From positions 1-64,000 of the forward strand of contig NC_009959.1 in the NCBI RefSeq assembly GCF_000018145.1: DNA of 64,000 nt, read 5' to 3'. Under the pieces are notes generated by a model. It saw only the letters and a list, made by a program, of their open reading frames with translations. It made no database searches and was not told where the DNA came from. The position numbers were made by a program, and so were the translations under genes. How positions within the stretch are numbered: the stretch's first letter is position 1; every line of letters begins with the position of its first letter. The stretch comes from Dinoroseobacter shibae DFL 12 = DSM 16493. GTDB lineage: Bacteria > Pseudomonadota > Alphaproteobacteria > Rhodobacterales > Rhodobacteraceae. Shown one piece after another: positions 19,853 to 28,627 of the stretch.

Positions 19853-21336
19853 TGCGAAGGCGGACGTTTCTGGCCGGGGCCACCTGCCTCGCGACCCTGC
19901 CGCGGCTGGCCCCGGCGCAATCCGTGCCCACGCTGCTGGACGCGGCCCGCGCTTTGGCCGCCCAGCCCTTCGCGCGCGATACCGCGCCGCTGCCCCCGCC
20001 CTTCGCGGGGCTGAGCTATGACGCCTATCGCGGCATCCGCCCGATCCCGGGCCGGGCCGCCCTGCTGCCCCATGGCCCGGATTTCGCGGTCGATTTGCTG
20101 CCGCCGGGACTGTTTTTCCCCGACCCGGTGCGAATCGACCTTGACCGGGGCGACGGGCCGCAAGAGGTCACACTCACCCCTGACCTGTTCGACTTCGCGC
20201 CCCGGTATTTCGACACCATCCCCGCCACCGCCCCCGGCGCGGGGTTCTCGGGCCTGCGCCTGCGCCACCCGCTGAACACCCCGGACGTGCTGGACGAGGT
20301 GCTGGTGGTTCAGGGGGCCAGCTATTTCCGCGCCATCGGGCAGGCGATGGTCTACGGCCTCTCGGCCCGCGCGGTCGCCCTCGGCACCGGCGGGGCAGGG
20401 CCGGAGGAATTCCCCCGCTTCACCCATCTGCGTCTGCACCCGGCCAGGGACGGCACCGTTCGGCTGGAGGCGGTGATCGACAGCCCGTCGCTGGCCGGGC
20501 ATCTCGACATGGTCCTGCGCCCCGGTGAAGACACGGTTTGCGACGTGGCCGTGACCCTGCTGCCGCGCCGCGAGATCGCCGATATCGGCATCGCCCCGCT
20601 GACCTCGATGTATCTCAAGGGCCCGCTGCGCGCCGCAGTCAGCGACGATTTCCGTCCCCGCGTCCATGACAGCGACGTGCTGCGCATCGAGAACGGCGCG
20701 GGCGAGACGCTCTGGCGTCCCATCGCCAACCCCGCCCGTCTGGAAACCTCCGCCTTTCTCGATGACGGGCCGGTCAGCTTCGGCCTGTTCCAGAGCCGGC
20801 GGCGGTTCACCGATTTCGAGGATACCGAGGCGCGGTACCACGACCGCCCCGCGGCGGTGGTGCGCCCGTCAGGCGACTGGGGCCGCGGCGCGGTCATGCT
20901 GGTGGAGATCCCCACGAGCGACGAGTTCATGGACAATATCGTGGCCTTCTGGCGCCCCGAGGCCCCCCTGACCGCAGGCAGCGAGCACCGCTTCGCCTAC
21001 AGTCTGACCTGGACGCGCGCGGCCCCGGGCACAGGCCTGCCCCACGCCATCGCCCAAAGCCGCAGTGGCCGCGAACACGACCGCCCGGGCACCCGGCGCT
21101 ATGTCATCGACATCGCGGGCGACGCCACCGGTCTTGCCCCCGAAATCACGGGGCCGGAGGCGGTTGCGATCACCGGCGTCAGCCTCTTTGCCCTGCCCGA
21201 GGGACGCGGCAGCCGCCTGACCTTCCTGCTGATCCCGGGGGAGGCCCGCGCCGCCGACCTGCGCGTGACTTTGGGCGTAAATGGCGCGCCGGTCTGGCTC
21301 CACCGCTGGACCCGGGCGCGCGACGGCGGGGTGTAG
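19852..21336 (+). CDS. opgG: Periplasmic glucan biosynthesis protein OpgG/OpgD
   Basis: 494-aa periplasmic protein with an RR-type signal peptide (MRRRTFLAGATCLATLP, cleavage near residue 24). The mature start FARDTAPLPPPFAGLSYDAYRGIRP and the blocks FGLFQSRRRFTDFEDTEARYHDRP and WGRGAVMLVEIPT (read in pieces) are diagnostic of the MdoG family, which shapes the glucan backbone or branches. ATG 19852 overlaps the opgH stop (TGATG). The order opgH-opgG is reversed from E. coli opgGH. Confidence 0.9.
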   Translation: MRRRTFLAGATCLATLPRLAPAQSVPTLLDAARALAAQPFARDTAPLPPPFAGLSYDAYRGIRPIPGRAALLPHGPDFAVDLLPPGLFFPDPVRIDLDRGDGPQEVTLTPDLFDFAPRYFDTIPATAPGAGFSGLRLRHPLNTPDVLDEVLVVQGASYFRAIGQAMVYGLSARAVALGTGGAGPEEFPRFTHLRLHPARDGTVRLEAVIDSPSLAGHLDMVLRPGEDTVCDVAVTLLPRREIADIGIAPLTSMYLKGPLRAAVSDDFRPRVHDSDVLRIENGAGETLWRPIANPARLETSAFLDDGPVSFGLFQSRRRFTDFEDTEARYHDRPAAVVRPSGDWGRGAVMLVEIPTSDEFMDNIVAFWRPEAPLTAGSEHRFAYSLTWTRAAPGTGLPHAIAQSRSGREHDRPGTRRYVIDIAGDATGLAPEITGPEAVAITGVSLFALPEGRGSRLTFLLIPGEARAADLRVTLGVNGAPVWLHRWTRARDGGV

Positions 21337-21402
21337 CGGGCCGGACCCGCGGGTTTCCGGCGCGCCGGGCGCAGCTATGTCTGTCGGCAACAGGAGGGTC
21401 TC

Positions 21403-22290
21403 ATGCCGCGCCGATACCAGGACATCTATCCGTCCCTGCCCTTGCTCAACAGCGAGGCGCAGACCCATATCTCCGCCGCGGCGCTGATGTCCGTGCGCTA
21501 TTTCCAGGCCGCCCCGGACGAGATGCCCGAAGATGTCTTCGCCGAGCACCACGTGCTTCTGAACCTGCAGGATGCACCGCACCGGGTGCAGAACCGGCGC
21601 GACGGGGTGCTGCATGATTTCACCTTCCACAAGCACGAGATCGTGGTCACCCCGGCGGGGATGCGGTCGGGCTGGCGCTGGTTCGCGACGTCGGACGTGA
21701 TCGTGGTGACGCTCGACCCCGAGATGGTCGGCCGCTTCGCCCAGTCCGAGCTCGGCCTGCTGCTCGACCCGCAGCAATTCCGCGACCTGCCGCTCTTCTC
21801 CGACCCCGATCTCTGCGCCGCCGGGGTCATGCTGCGCGACGCGCTGGAGGATGACAGCCTGACCTCCGGCGTGATGTTCGAGGCACTCTCCCGGGTGCTG
21901 CTGGTCAAGCTGCTGCAACGCTACGGGCAGCGCCGGGTCGAGGATGCGGACCTCTCGGCGCGCTTCACGGCGCAGCATTACAACCGGGTGCTCACCCATA
22001 TCCGCGCCCATCTCGACCGCACGATCACGGTCGAGCATCTGTCGCGGGAGGCGGGCATGTCGCCCTCCCATTTCAGCCGGGTCTTCAAGGAAACACTGGG
22101 CACCACGCCCATGCAGTATGTCATGGCCTACCGGATCGAGCAGGCGATGAAGATGATGGCCGATCCCCTGCGCCCCCTGGGCGATATCGCGCTGGCCTGC
22201 GGCTTTGCCGACCAGGCGCATTTCTCGCGCAGCTTCAAGCAGGTCACGGGCCGAACCCCCCGCGCGCACCGCGCCGCCCTGTCGGCCTGA
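21403..22290 (+). CDS. AraC-family transcriptional regulator
   Basis: 295-aa regulator with AGGAGG before ATG 21403. The N-terminal ligand/cupin-like part spans about 1-180. The C-terminal double helix-turn-helix starts near 190, with the signatures LSREAGMSPSHFSRVFKETLGTTP and IALACGFADQAHFSRSFKQVTGRTP (read in pieces). It is upstream of, and codirectional with, the alpha/beta hydrolase and SnoaL-like genes, which are its most likely targets. Confidence 0.88.
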   Translation: MPRRYQDIYPSLPLLNSEAQTHISAAALMSVRYFQAAPDEMPEDVFAEHHVLLNLQDAPHRVQNRRDGVLHDFTFHKHEIVVTPAGMRSGWRWFATSDVIVVTLDPEMVGRFAQSELGLLLDPQQFRDLPLFSDPDLCAAGVMLRDALEDDSLTSGVMFEALSRVLLVKLLQRYGQRRVEDADLSARFTAQHYNRVLTHIRAHLDRTITVEHLSREAGMSPSHFSRVFKETLGTTPMQYVMAYRIEQAMKMMADPLRPLGDIALACGFADQAHFSRSFKQVTGRTPRAHRAALSA

Positions 22291-22427
22291 GCGCCCGGTC
22301 CCGCGCGGCGCGGGCAAAAGCAGCCTCGTTCAAGAACCGCGCAGCCCGGTGCAATCCCGGGGCGACGGGGCGCGGTATCTCTCCTGTCATCGGGTCTGGC
22401 GCCCATGACGCACACAGGAGAGACACC

Positions 22428-23387
22428 ATGAAGACCTTCGCCCTCACCACCGCCGCGGCCCTGCTGGCCTCCACCGCCGTGATGGCCCAGGCGGAGACCC
22501 GCACCATCAGCTTCGAGAACGCGGGCGCGACCCTCACCGGCACCCTCCATCTGCCCGAGGACCATGACGGTCGCGCCCTGCCCGTGGTGGTCGTCACCGG
22601 CGCCTGGACCTCGGTCGAGGAACAGATGCCCAGCGTCTATGCCGCCGAGATGGTCGCGCGCGGCTTTGCCGCCGTCACCTTCGACTTCCGCGGCTGGGGC
22701 AAGTCCGGCGACCTGCCCGGGGCCGTGCGCTACGTCGAAAGCCCGGCGGCCAAGACCGCCGACATCCGCGCGGCGTTCGACTTCGTCGCCACCCTGCCCG
22801 AGATCGACCCGACCCGGATCAACGGCTTGGCGATCTGCGCTTCCGCCGGGTACATGATCGATGCGGCGGCGGGCAATGACCGGGTGCAGCATCTGGGCCT
22901 CGTCGCCCCCTGGCTGCAGAACGCCGAGATCGTCGAGGCGGTCTATGGCGGCCCCGAGGGCGTCGCGGGCCTGATCGCCGTCTCCCGCCGGGCCGAGGCT
23001 GCGGGCGGCGAGATCATCCCCGCCGCCGGACCCGAGGGCGCCGAAGGCGTGCTGATGCCCATCGGCGGGTATTACTTCGAGCCGGATCGCGGCGCGATCC
23101 CCGCCTATGACAACCGCTGGAACAACGCGGGCTGGGAAGGCTGGCTGACCTACCATCCGGCCGATAACGGCGCCCGGCTGACCCAGCCCCTGGCGATCGT
23201 CCATTCCGAGGCCGCCGCGATCCCCCAGGGGGTGCGGGCCTTCCTCGACGGCTATGCCGGGCAGGCCACCCTGCGGATGTTCGACGGGGTCACCCAGTTC
23301 GACTTCTACGACACCCCCGAGGCGGTGCGCCACGCCGCCGACACCGTGGCCGCCCATTTCGCCGCCGCGCCCGACGGCAACATCTGA
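22428..23387 (+). CDS. Secreted alpha/beta hydrolase
   Basis: 319-aa protein with a signal peptide (about 1-22, ending AQA) and an alpha/beta hydrolase fold: strand-loop TGAWTSVEEQ (oxyanion area), DFRGWGKSG, nucleophile-elbow ICASAGY (Ser near 142). The elbow has Cys where most families have Gly (C-A-S-A-G). YcjY/dienelactone-hydrolase-like proteins are the nearest type. AGGAGAG precedes ATG 22428. It is followed by a SnoaL-like gene 70 bp downstream. Substrate unknown. Confidence 0.75.
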   Translation: MKTFALTTAAALLASTAVMAQAETRTISFENAGATLTGTLHLPEDHDGRALPVVVVTGAWTSVEEQMPSVYAAEMVARGFAAVTFDFRGWGKSGDLPGAVRYVESPAAKTADIRAAFDFVATLPEIDPTRINGLAICASAGYMIDAAAGNDRVQHLGLVAPWLQNAEIVEAVYGGPEGVAGLIAVSRRAEAAGGEIIPAAGPEGAEGVLMPIGGYYFEPDRGAIPAYDNRWNNAGWEGWLTYHPADNGARLTQPLAIVHSEAAAIPQGVRAFLDGYAGQATLRMFDGVTQFDFYDTPEAVRHAADTVAAHFAAAPDGNI

Positions 23388-23457
23388 TCGCCCTGCCTTG
23401 CGCGCTCGGCCCGGTCGTGCGCGATCCTGCCACACCCCTCAGCCGAAAGGAAATGCC

Positions 23458-24015
23458 ATGAAAGCCCTTCTTCTTTCCGCCGCCCTCGCCCTGCCGCTCG
23501 CCGCGCCCGTATCGGCCAGCGCCAGCCTCGGCGGCACGCCCGTCACCGCCGAGACCCTGGTCGACCGGGCCGAAATGATCCGCATCGCGGATGCCATCGA
23601 CGCCGCGGTGGATGCCAAGGACTGGCCGGTCGCGCGCAGCTTCTTCGCCGATGAGATCATGGTCGATTTCACCTCGCTGATCGGTGGCGACCCGGCCACG
23701 ATCCCCGCCGATGCGCTCATCGCGGGCTGGGCCGGGAACCTGACCGACGAGAAGACCTCCTTCCACCTGCGCGGCAATCACCGGATCGGTTTTGACGGCG
23801 CCGACCGCGCGGTGATGCAGTCCCATGGCTATGCCTGGAACCGGATGGACCGGGGCGCCGCGCCGGAAAATGGCGGCGATCCCCTGTGGGAGGTCTGGGG
23901 GAGCTACACCCATGTGTTCGAGCGCAGCGAAGCAGGCTGGAAAGTCACTGCCATGACCTTCACCGCGATGGCGCAACGGGGCAATTCCTTCGTGCGCGAC
24001 ACGCCGGGCAGCTGA
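23458..24015 (+). CDS. Secreted SnoaL/NTF2-like protein
   Basis: 185-aa protein; ATG 23458 is preceded by AAAGGAA. The signal peptide spans about 1-21. The rest is one NTF2-like cone fold (AMIDAAVDAKDWPVARSFFADEI-type helix, then HLRGNHRIGF and WKVTAMTFTAMAQRG strands). Such domains act as small hydrolases, isomerases or binding proteins. Codirectional with the secreted hydrolase, suggesting they act on the same periplasmic compound. Confidence 0.7.
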   Translation: MKALLLSAALALPLAAPVSASASLGGTPVTAETLVDRAEMIRIADAIDAAVDAKDWPVARSFFADEIMVDFTSLIGGDPATIPADALIAGWAGNLTDEKTSFHLRGNHRIGFDGADRAVMQSHGYAWNRMDRGAAPENGGDPLWEVWGSYTHVFERSEAGWKVTAMTFTAMAQRGNSFVRDTPGS

Positions 24016-24078
24016 CCCCGGCCAGCCCCGGCGCGCGCGCCCGGGGCTGGCGAAACCCCATATGCAGAGCCTGTTTTC

Positions 24079-25098
24079 TCAGCCCACATGCACGTAAGGG
24101 GCCGCTCCTGGCCCGCGCATCGCCAGGCTCGGCCGCATCACCACCCCGGCCCAGAGCAGCACCGGCAATGCCACGATCGCCCCCACCGGCCCCCAGAGCC
24201 ACAGCCCGAAAACGATCGCCGTGAAGATCAGAAGCGGGTTCATCGCCAGCCGTTTGCCCACCACCAGGGGTGTGACGAAATTCGCCTCCGTCAGGTTCAG
24301 CAACAGGAACAGGAAAGGTGGCAGGAAGGCCTGCGCCCCGGAAAACTGCACCAGCCCCGCGATGGTCAGCCCGGCGATGATCATCATCGGCCCGAGATAG
24401 AGAATGAAATTCAACAAGGCCGCCGCAAGCCCCCACAGGACGGCGTAGTTCACCCCCGCCGCCGTCAGCACCATCGCCGTGACCACGCCGAGCCCGATAT
24501 TGACCAGGGTGACGGCGGCGAAATACCGGGCCACCGCACGATCCGCGCGGCGAAACCGCTGCTCCATCGGGCCGGTGCCGGCGTAAAGCTCGCTCCGGGT
24601 CAGCACGAAGAAGAACAGCACCCCGACGAAGATGAACACCTGTGCCGCGAACCCCGGCGCCAGCCAGAGCGCATCGCGCACCGAGGGCACGGCGGTCTGC
24701 GGCTGCGCGGCTTGGGCCCCGACGCTGTTCTCGATCTCGGCGCTGATGGTCTCGATCCCCCGCAACAGGCCCGAGGCGGTCTCGATCCAGCCCGCCACCG
24801 CCACCTTGATCCGGGGCAACTCGTCGATCAGCAGGGAAAACAGCGGCTCCACCAGCAACAGCGCCAGCCCGATCAGCGCCAGCGTCGCGACCAGCAGCAG
24901 CACCGCCACCGCCAGCCGCGGCACGCCGAGCCCGTACAGCCGGTCGGCCACGGGCGAGATCACGATCCCCAGCACCAGCGCGAACACCGTGGGCGCCAGG
25001 ATGTGTTGCGCCAGATGCAAGGCGGCAACCAATGCGATCGCCGCCAGAAGCGCCAGCATCACGCGCGCGGCGCGCTGGCTCAGGAGAAGGTCGATCAT
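24079..25098 (-). CDS. AI-2E (TqsA/PerM) family transporter
   Basis: 339-aa membrane protein with about eight hydrophobic segments and the family blocks FVLTRSE, ALLNFILYLGPM and NFVTPLVVGKRLAMNPL. ATG 25098 follows GGAGG. Despite the name, members are mostly transporters of unknown substrate; some exchange sodium or protons. A GGAAC-N17-CGTT element upstream suggests it belongs to the general stress regulon. Its 3' end touches an AGAGCCTGTTTTC repeat. Confidence 0.85.
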   Translation of the reverse strand: MIDLLLSQRAARVMLALLAAIALVAALHLAQHILAPTVFALVLGIVISPVADRLYGLGVPRLAVAVLLLVATLALIGLALLLVEPLFSLLIDELPRIKVAVAGWIETASGLLRGIETISAEIENSVGAQAAQPQTAVPSVRDALWLAPGFAAQVFIFVGVLFFFVLTRSELYAGTGPMEQRFRRADRAVARYFAAVTLVNIGLGVVTAMVLTAAGVNYAVLWGLAAALLNFILYLGPMMIIAGLTIAGLVQFSGAQAFLPPFLFLLLNLTEANFVTPLVVGKRLAMNPLLIFTAIVFGLWLWGPVGAIVALPVLLWAGVVMRPSLAMRGPGAAPYVHVG

Positions 25099-25160
25099 CG
25101 GGCGGTCCTCCGCTGGGCCGGGCGCGCGTCGGGGTGACCCGCGCTCCGGGGCGCAGGACC

Positions 25161-25186
25161 AACGCGCGCACGGGCGGCTTCGTTCC
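25161..25186 (-). promoter_or_regulatory. EcfG-type promoter, AI-2E family transporter
   Basis: Minus strand GGAAC (25186-25182), 17-bp spacer, CGTT (25164-25161). It matches the alphaproteobacterial EcfG consensus GGAAC-N16/17-CGTT and sits about 63 bp upstream of the start codon at 25098. Confidence 0.65.
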
Positions 25187-25206
25187 GCGCGCCCTGGACG
25201 ATCTTC

Positions 25207-25231
25207 GGAACTTCGGGGACGGCGGGCCGTT
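25207..25231 (+). promoter_or_regulatory. EcfG-type promoter, flavin reductase
   Basis: GGAAC (25207-25211), 16-bp spacer, CGTT (25228-25231), ending 30 bp before ATG 25262. It is back to back with the EcfG-type promoter of the AI-2E transporter. Confidence 0.65.
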
Positions 25232-25261
25232 CTCCTTTGCAGAGTATTGGAAAGGACCGAC

Positions 25262-25924
25262 ATGACCCACAAGATCACGCTTCTGGAAACCGTGGAGCTG
25301 ACACCGGACACGCGCCATTACGTCTTCACCAGGCCCGAGGGCTACGGGTTCACCCCGGGCCAGGCGACGGATTTCGCACTGGACCGGTACGGCTGGCGCG
25401 ACGCGACGCGGCCCTTCACCTTCACCGGCGACCCCGAGGCCGATGTGCTGTGCTTCACCATCAAGACCTATGCCGACCGCGAAGGCGTCACCGACGCGCT
25501 GTGGTCCGCGACACCGGGCGACGGGGCGCTGATCGGCGACCCCTGGGGGGCCATTTCCGACAAGGGGCCGGGGGTGTTCATCGCGGGCGGCGCGGGCATC
25601 ACGCCGTTTCTGGGCATTCTCAAGGCCCGCGCCCGGGCCGGGCAACTCGACGGCGCCACCCTGATCTTCGCCAATGGCGGTCCGCGCGACATTATTTTCC
25701 GCCCGCTCTGGGACAGTCTGAAGGGGCTGAAAACCGTCTATGCCGTGTCCGAAGACGGGGCCGGGTTCGCCTACCGGCGAATCACCGGCGAGATGCTGGA
25801 GGCCGAGATCGACGACTGGGACCAACGCTTCTATGTCTGCGGCCCGCCCCCGATGGAGGAGGATGTGGTCGCGATGCTGACCGCGCGCGGCGTCCCCGAG
25901 GACAGCATCATCCGCGAGGCGTAA
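25262..25924 (+). CDS. Ferredoxin-NADP reductase-type flavin oxidoreductase
   Basis: 220-aa flavodoxin/ferredoxin-reductase-like protein. The N-terminal FAD barrel contains RPFTFTG (about 44-50, flavin isoalloxazine loop RxYS/T type) and the C-terminal NAD(P) domain contains GGAGITPFLGIL (about 107-118) and YVCGPPPMEEDV. GGAAAGGA precedes the ATG. No iron-sulfur domain is fused, so it needs a separate electron acceptor. A perfect EcfG-type promoter lies directly upstream. Confidence 0.85.
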   Translation: MTHKITLLETVELTPDTRHYVFTRPEGYGFTPGQATDFALDRYGWRDATRPFTFTGDPEADVLCFTIKTYADREGVTDALWSATPGDGALIGDPWGAISDKGPGVFIAGGAGITPFLGILKARARAGQLDGATLIFANGGPRDIIFRPLWDSLKGLKTVYAVSEDGAGFAYRRITGEMLEAEIDDWDQRFYVCGPPPMEEDVVAMLTARGVPEDSIIREA

Positions 25925-25975
25925 GAGGAACCGGGGCGAAAACCCCTGTAAAAGAGCCGCCTCAACGGGCAGTCA

Positions 25976-26003
25976 GGGCCGGGCGCGCAAACGCCCCGGC
26001 CCC
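25976..26003. terminator. Hairpin between convergent genes
   Basis: GGGCCGGGCG pairs (with one bulge) with CGCCCCGGCCC across a short loop. It lies between the convergent stops at 25924 and 26016. No T-run, so factor independence is uncertain. Confidence 0.4.
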
Positions 26004-26015
26004 ATCTTCACCCGG

Positions 26016-27332
26016 TCAGAGCCCGTATTGCTCCCGCGCGCATTCGCCCAGGCCCACGGCATCGAGCTTCGACAGGGGCGCGAGGAAGGTCACCTGGATC
26101 ACGCCGGGGGCGCGGCCGATCTCGATCGCGCCGTTGATCGTGGCGCGGTTGCGCACCTCGGCCACGGTCATGTCCAGCAGGGTCGCGGCCCGGGCGAGAC
26201 CGTTTTCGATGGCATCGTTCAGGTTCGCCGCCGTTCCGATGACCGAAATCGGCGCGAGGGGCTCGATTTCTTTCACCCCCCATTTCGCAGCCAACCGGTC
26301 CCCCTTGGCCTTCTCGGCCTCGGTGAAGGGCCTGGCCAGCGGCGGCAGATCCTCTTCCAGCGGGAACAGCACGGGGCCGTCGATGGGATAGTTCTTCACC
26401 ACCTCGACCTGCAGGGTCACACTGCCCGACACATCCATGGTATGACCGGCGATCTCGCCATCGCCCTGACCCGCATGCATGTCGCCCATATAGACGCCGG
26501 CGCCCGGCACCTTGACCGGGCAGACGATGATCGCACCCGCGCGCACGGCGTCGATATCCATGTGCCCGTCGGTCTTGTGCTCGGCCAGCTGCTCGGCGGT
26601 GATGGCATAGTCATGGGGCGCGCCCACCAGGAAGGCGCCGAAATCGCCGGCATTGTGGCTGTCGGGCATGGCCATGGAGGGACAGGTGCCGAGTTGACCC
26701 ATGAAGGGCCGCATCCGCACCAACGTGCCGGGCATGTCCGACGGCGCATAGGTCAGGATCGAATGCTGGCGGCTCGCATCGGGCAGGGCGGCGTAGTGGT
26801 CGGCGTCCCGCGCCAGGGTCTCCGCGGCCTCCTGCGGCAGGGTCAGGCCCACGCTGCGGGTCTCGTCGAAGGTGACGGTGTAGCCATGCACGATCTCGAA
26901 CGGGGTGACCGCATTGCCGCAGCTGTCGCATTTCACCGCGTCCTGGCCAATGCCCTCCACATGGGTTTCAGGCCAGACCGTGTCGCAGACCGGGCAGCGC
27001 GCGGCGACGTAAGGATCGCCCAGGCAGAACCCCTCGGGCGAGCTGTCATGGCCCGACGCCGTGGCGAGGGAGGTGACGGTGATGTCGCGGATGCGGATCG
27101 CGACCCCGTCGCCCACCTCGGCGCCCTGGACATGGACCGGTGTGGTGACCTCGTGCCCGCCGCGCAGGCGCGGGGTGATCATCGGACCCCAGCAGCCGGG
27201 CGCAGTGTTGGCGATGATCGTGCCGCCATTCTCGATCGGGCCGAGCATGGGGGCCTCGGGGTCGAGCACGGAATTGGTGAATTCCGACACGACGACGCTG
27301 CGGCGCGAGTTGGGGGTGCTGCCATCGGGCAT
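26016..27332 (-). CDS. Acetamidase/formamidase family protein
   Basis: 438-aa amidohydrolase; ATG 27332 follows GGGAGAG. Family blocks: N-terminal NTAPGCWGPMITPRLRGGHE (in part), GDMHAGQGDGEIAGHT, ending EIGRAPGVIQVTFLAP. A central pair of CxxC motifs (CPVCDTVW and CDSCG, about 105-130) probably binds structural zinc. The enzyme hydrolyses short amides such as formamide or acetamide to the acid and ammonia. It stands alone between the flavin reductase and the stress-protein operon. No transporter is adjacent. Confidence 0.85.
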   Translation of the reverse strand: MPDGSTPNSRRSVVVSEFTNSVLDPEAPMLGPIENGGTIIANTAPGCWGPMITPRLRGGHEVTTPVHVQGAEVGDGVAIRIRDITVTSLATASGHDSSPEGFCLGDPYVAARCPVCDTVWPETHVEGIGQDAVKCDSCGNAVTPFEIVHGYTVTFDETRSVGLTLPQEAAETLARDADHYAALPDASRQHSILTYAPSDMPGTLVRMRPFMGQLGTCPSMAMPDSHNAGDFGAFLVGAPHDYAITAEQLAEHKTDGHMDIDAVRAGAIIVCPVKVPGAGVYMGDMHAGQGDGEIAGHTMDVSGSVTLQVEVVKNYPIDGPVLFPLEEDLPPLARPFTEAEKAKGDRLAAKWGVKEIEPLAPISVIGTAANLNDAIENGLARAATLLDMTVAEVRNRATINGAIEIGRAPGVIQVTFLAPLSKLDAVGLGECAREQYGL

Positions 27333-27426
27333 GGGTGGTCTCTCCCTGGTCTGGTCTTCGATCATGCAGGGAAGTTAGCGCCCGCTGGGGGGTGTGCAAG
27401 CGCGCGCCGCAGGGACGCGCGGACGC

Positions 27427-27457
27427 AAAACCGCCCGCACCGGGGGGCGCGGGCGGT
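27427..27457 (-). terminator. Rho-independent terminator of the stress operon
   Basis: Stem ACCGCCCGC/GCGGGCGGT (27430-27438 and 27449-27457); read on the minus strand it is followed by TTTT. It lies directly after the stop at 27466. Confidence 0.7.
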
Positions 27458-27465
27458 CGGGCCGG

Positions 27466-28224
27466 TCAGTGACGCGAGATCCGCTCCGTCACCGCGTCGA
27501 GCCCCTCATGGAGTGCGGCCTGACCGGTCTCGGACATCCGGGCCAGCTCGTCGCGCAGGGCAAACTCCGCCTCCTGCAGCAGGGCGTCGCGCTGCGCGCC
27601 CATGGCATCGTCCTCGATCTCGGTCCGGGGCAGGGCCGTGCCCGCCAGCGCCCCCAGCCCGAAGGCCAGCGCCGCGGTGGACCAGGGCTGGCGGCGGTGC
27701 AGGCGACGCGCTTCGCGGGCGGCGGCGGCGCCGCGGCGCTCCACCTCCTCCTGGGCGGCGATGGCGGCCTTGCGGGCCTCGACCACCCGGCGGCGCGCAG
27801 GCTCCGGCAGGTGGGCAAGACCGGAATTCAGCGCCTTGCGCAGGGCCGAGGCATCCGGGCGGGGCCGACCCTCGGTCGCGGCGGCGACCCGGCGGTCGAA
27901 CTCGCCGGACAACGGATCGCGGGCCCCGGCCACCGATGCGCGGCTCTGGCGTCCGTCATCATAGACCGGGCGCGCGGCGGGCTTGCTGGGCCCGGCCACC
28001 ATCGCGGCCACACCCGCCCCCACCAGCAGGAGCGCCAGCGGATTGGCCTTCGCGCGCTCCATGGCGGCCTCGGCCACCACGCCGCCCCGGGCCTGCAGGT
28101 CACGGCCCACGGCCTCGGAAACACGTTCGGGCGACAGGGCTCCGGCCAGTTGGCTCACGGCCTCGGCCAGCAGGCCGCGGTGGGTCTGGATATCGCGTTC
28201 GATGGCATCGGTGCGGTCAGGCAT
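27466..28224 (-). CDS. DUF3618-like membrane-associated protein
   Basis: 252-aa protein of a poorly described type. The N-terminus (residues 1-90: RTDAIERDIQTHRGLL, then a hydrophobic PLALLLVGAGVAAMVAG) resembles DUF3618 proteins; the remainder is charged, alanine-rich and helical, with a second hydrophobic stretch (ALAFGLGALAGTAL). Its ATG overlaps the end of the holin-like gene by 8 bp. Third gene of an operon starting at 29135 behind an EcfG-type promoter. Envelope stress role inferred from context only. Confidence 0.65.
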   Translation of the reverse strand: MPDRTDAIERDIQTHRGLLAEAVSQLAGALSPERVSEAVGRDLQARGGVVAEAAMERAKANPLALLLVGAGVAAMVAGPSKPAARPVYDDGRQSRASVAGARDPLSGEFDRRVAAATEGRPRPDASALRKALNSGLAHLPEPARRRVVEARKAAIAAQEEVERRGAAAAREARRLHRRQPWSTAALAFGLGALAGTALPRTEIEDDAMGAQRDALLQEAEFALRDELARMSETGQAALHEGLDAVTERISRH

Positions 28225-28627
28225 GGGTCGTCTCCTTCAACATCTGGAGGTCCTTGCGGACATGGCTCAGGATCTTTTGCGGTGTGAGCGCCGCGACCGA
28301 GAGGCGGGATTTCCCAACCAGCGCGAGAAGGGCCGCGAGCACCAGGCACACCGCCCCGGGCACCAGCGCCGCCAGCCAAAGCGGCCAGCCGAGTGCCAGA
28401 AGCGCCCCGACGAGGGCCGTCAGTATCAGCCCGAGCCCGACAAGGGCCAGGGGGATGGCGCAGAGCACCAGAGTCACGCCGGTCCCCGCATCGGACAGCT
28501 TGCGGCGGATCTCGGCCCGGGCGAGGGCAATTTCGGCCTCCACCAGGCCGCGGAGATGCTGCATCAACTCCGACAGAAGGGCAGGCGCATCCTGTGGCGC
28601 GGGATCATGGCGGTCGGGATTATCCAT
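28217..28627 (-). CDS. Phage-holin-family/Holin-X membrane protein
   Basis: 136-aa protein; ATG 28627 follows GGAGG. A short amphipathic N-terminus with a VEAEIALARAEIRRKL helix is followed by two strong membrane helices (VTLVLCAIPLALVGLGLILTAL region and LWLAALVPGAVCLVLAALLAL region). This is the Actinobacterial Holin-X/YqjE type, common in stress operons and not a phage lysis gene. It overlaps both neighbours by 8 bp. Confidence 0.75.
   Translation of the reverse strand: MDNPDRHDPAPQDAPALLSELMQHLRGLVEAEIALARAEIRRKLSDAGTGVTLVLCAIPLALVGLGLILTALVGALLALGWPLWLAALVPGAVCLVLAALLALVGKSRLSVAALTPQKILSHVRKDLQMLKETTHA

Noticed and set aside
28217-28627. Holin-like gene as a sign of a prophage
   Set aside because: No other phage gene is near; its neighbours are DUF883-type stress proteins and it matches the YqjE/Holin-X type.
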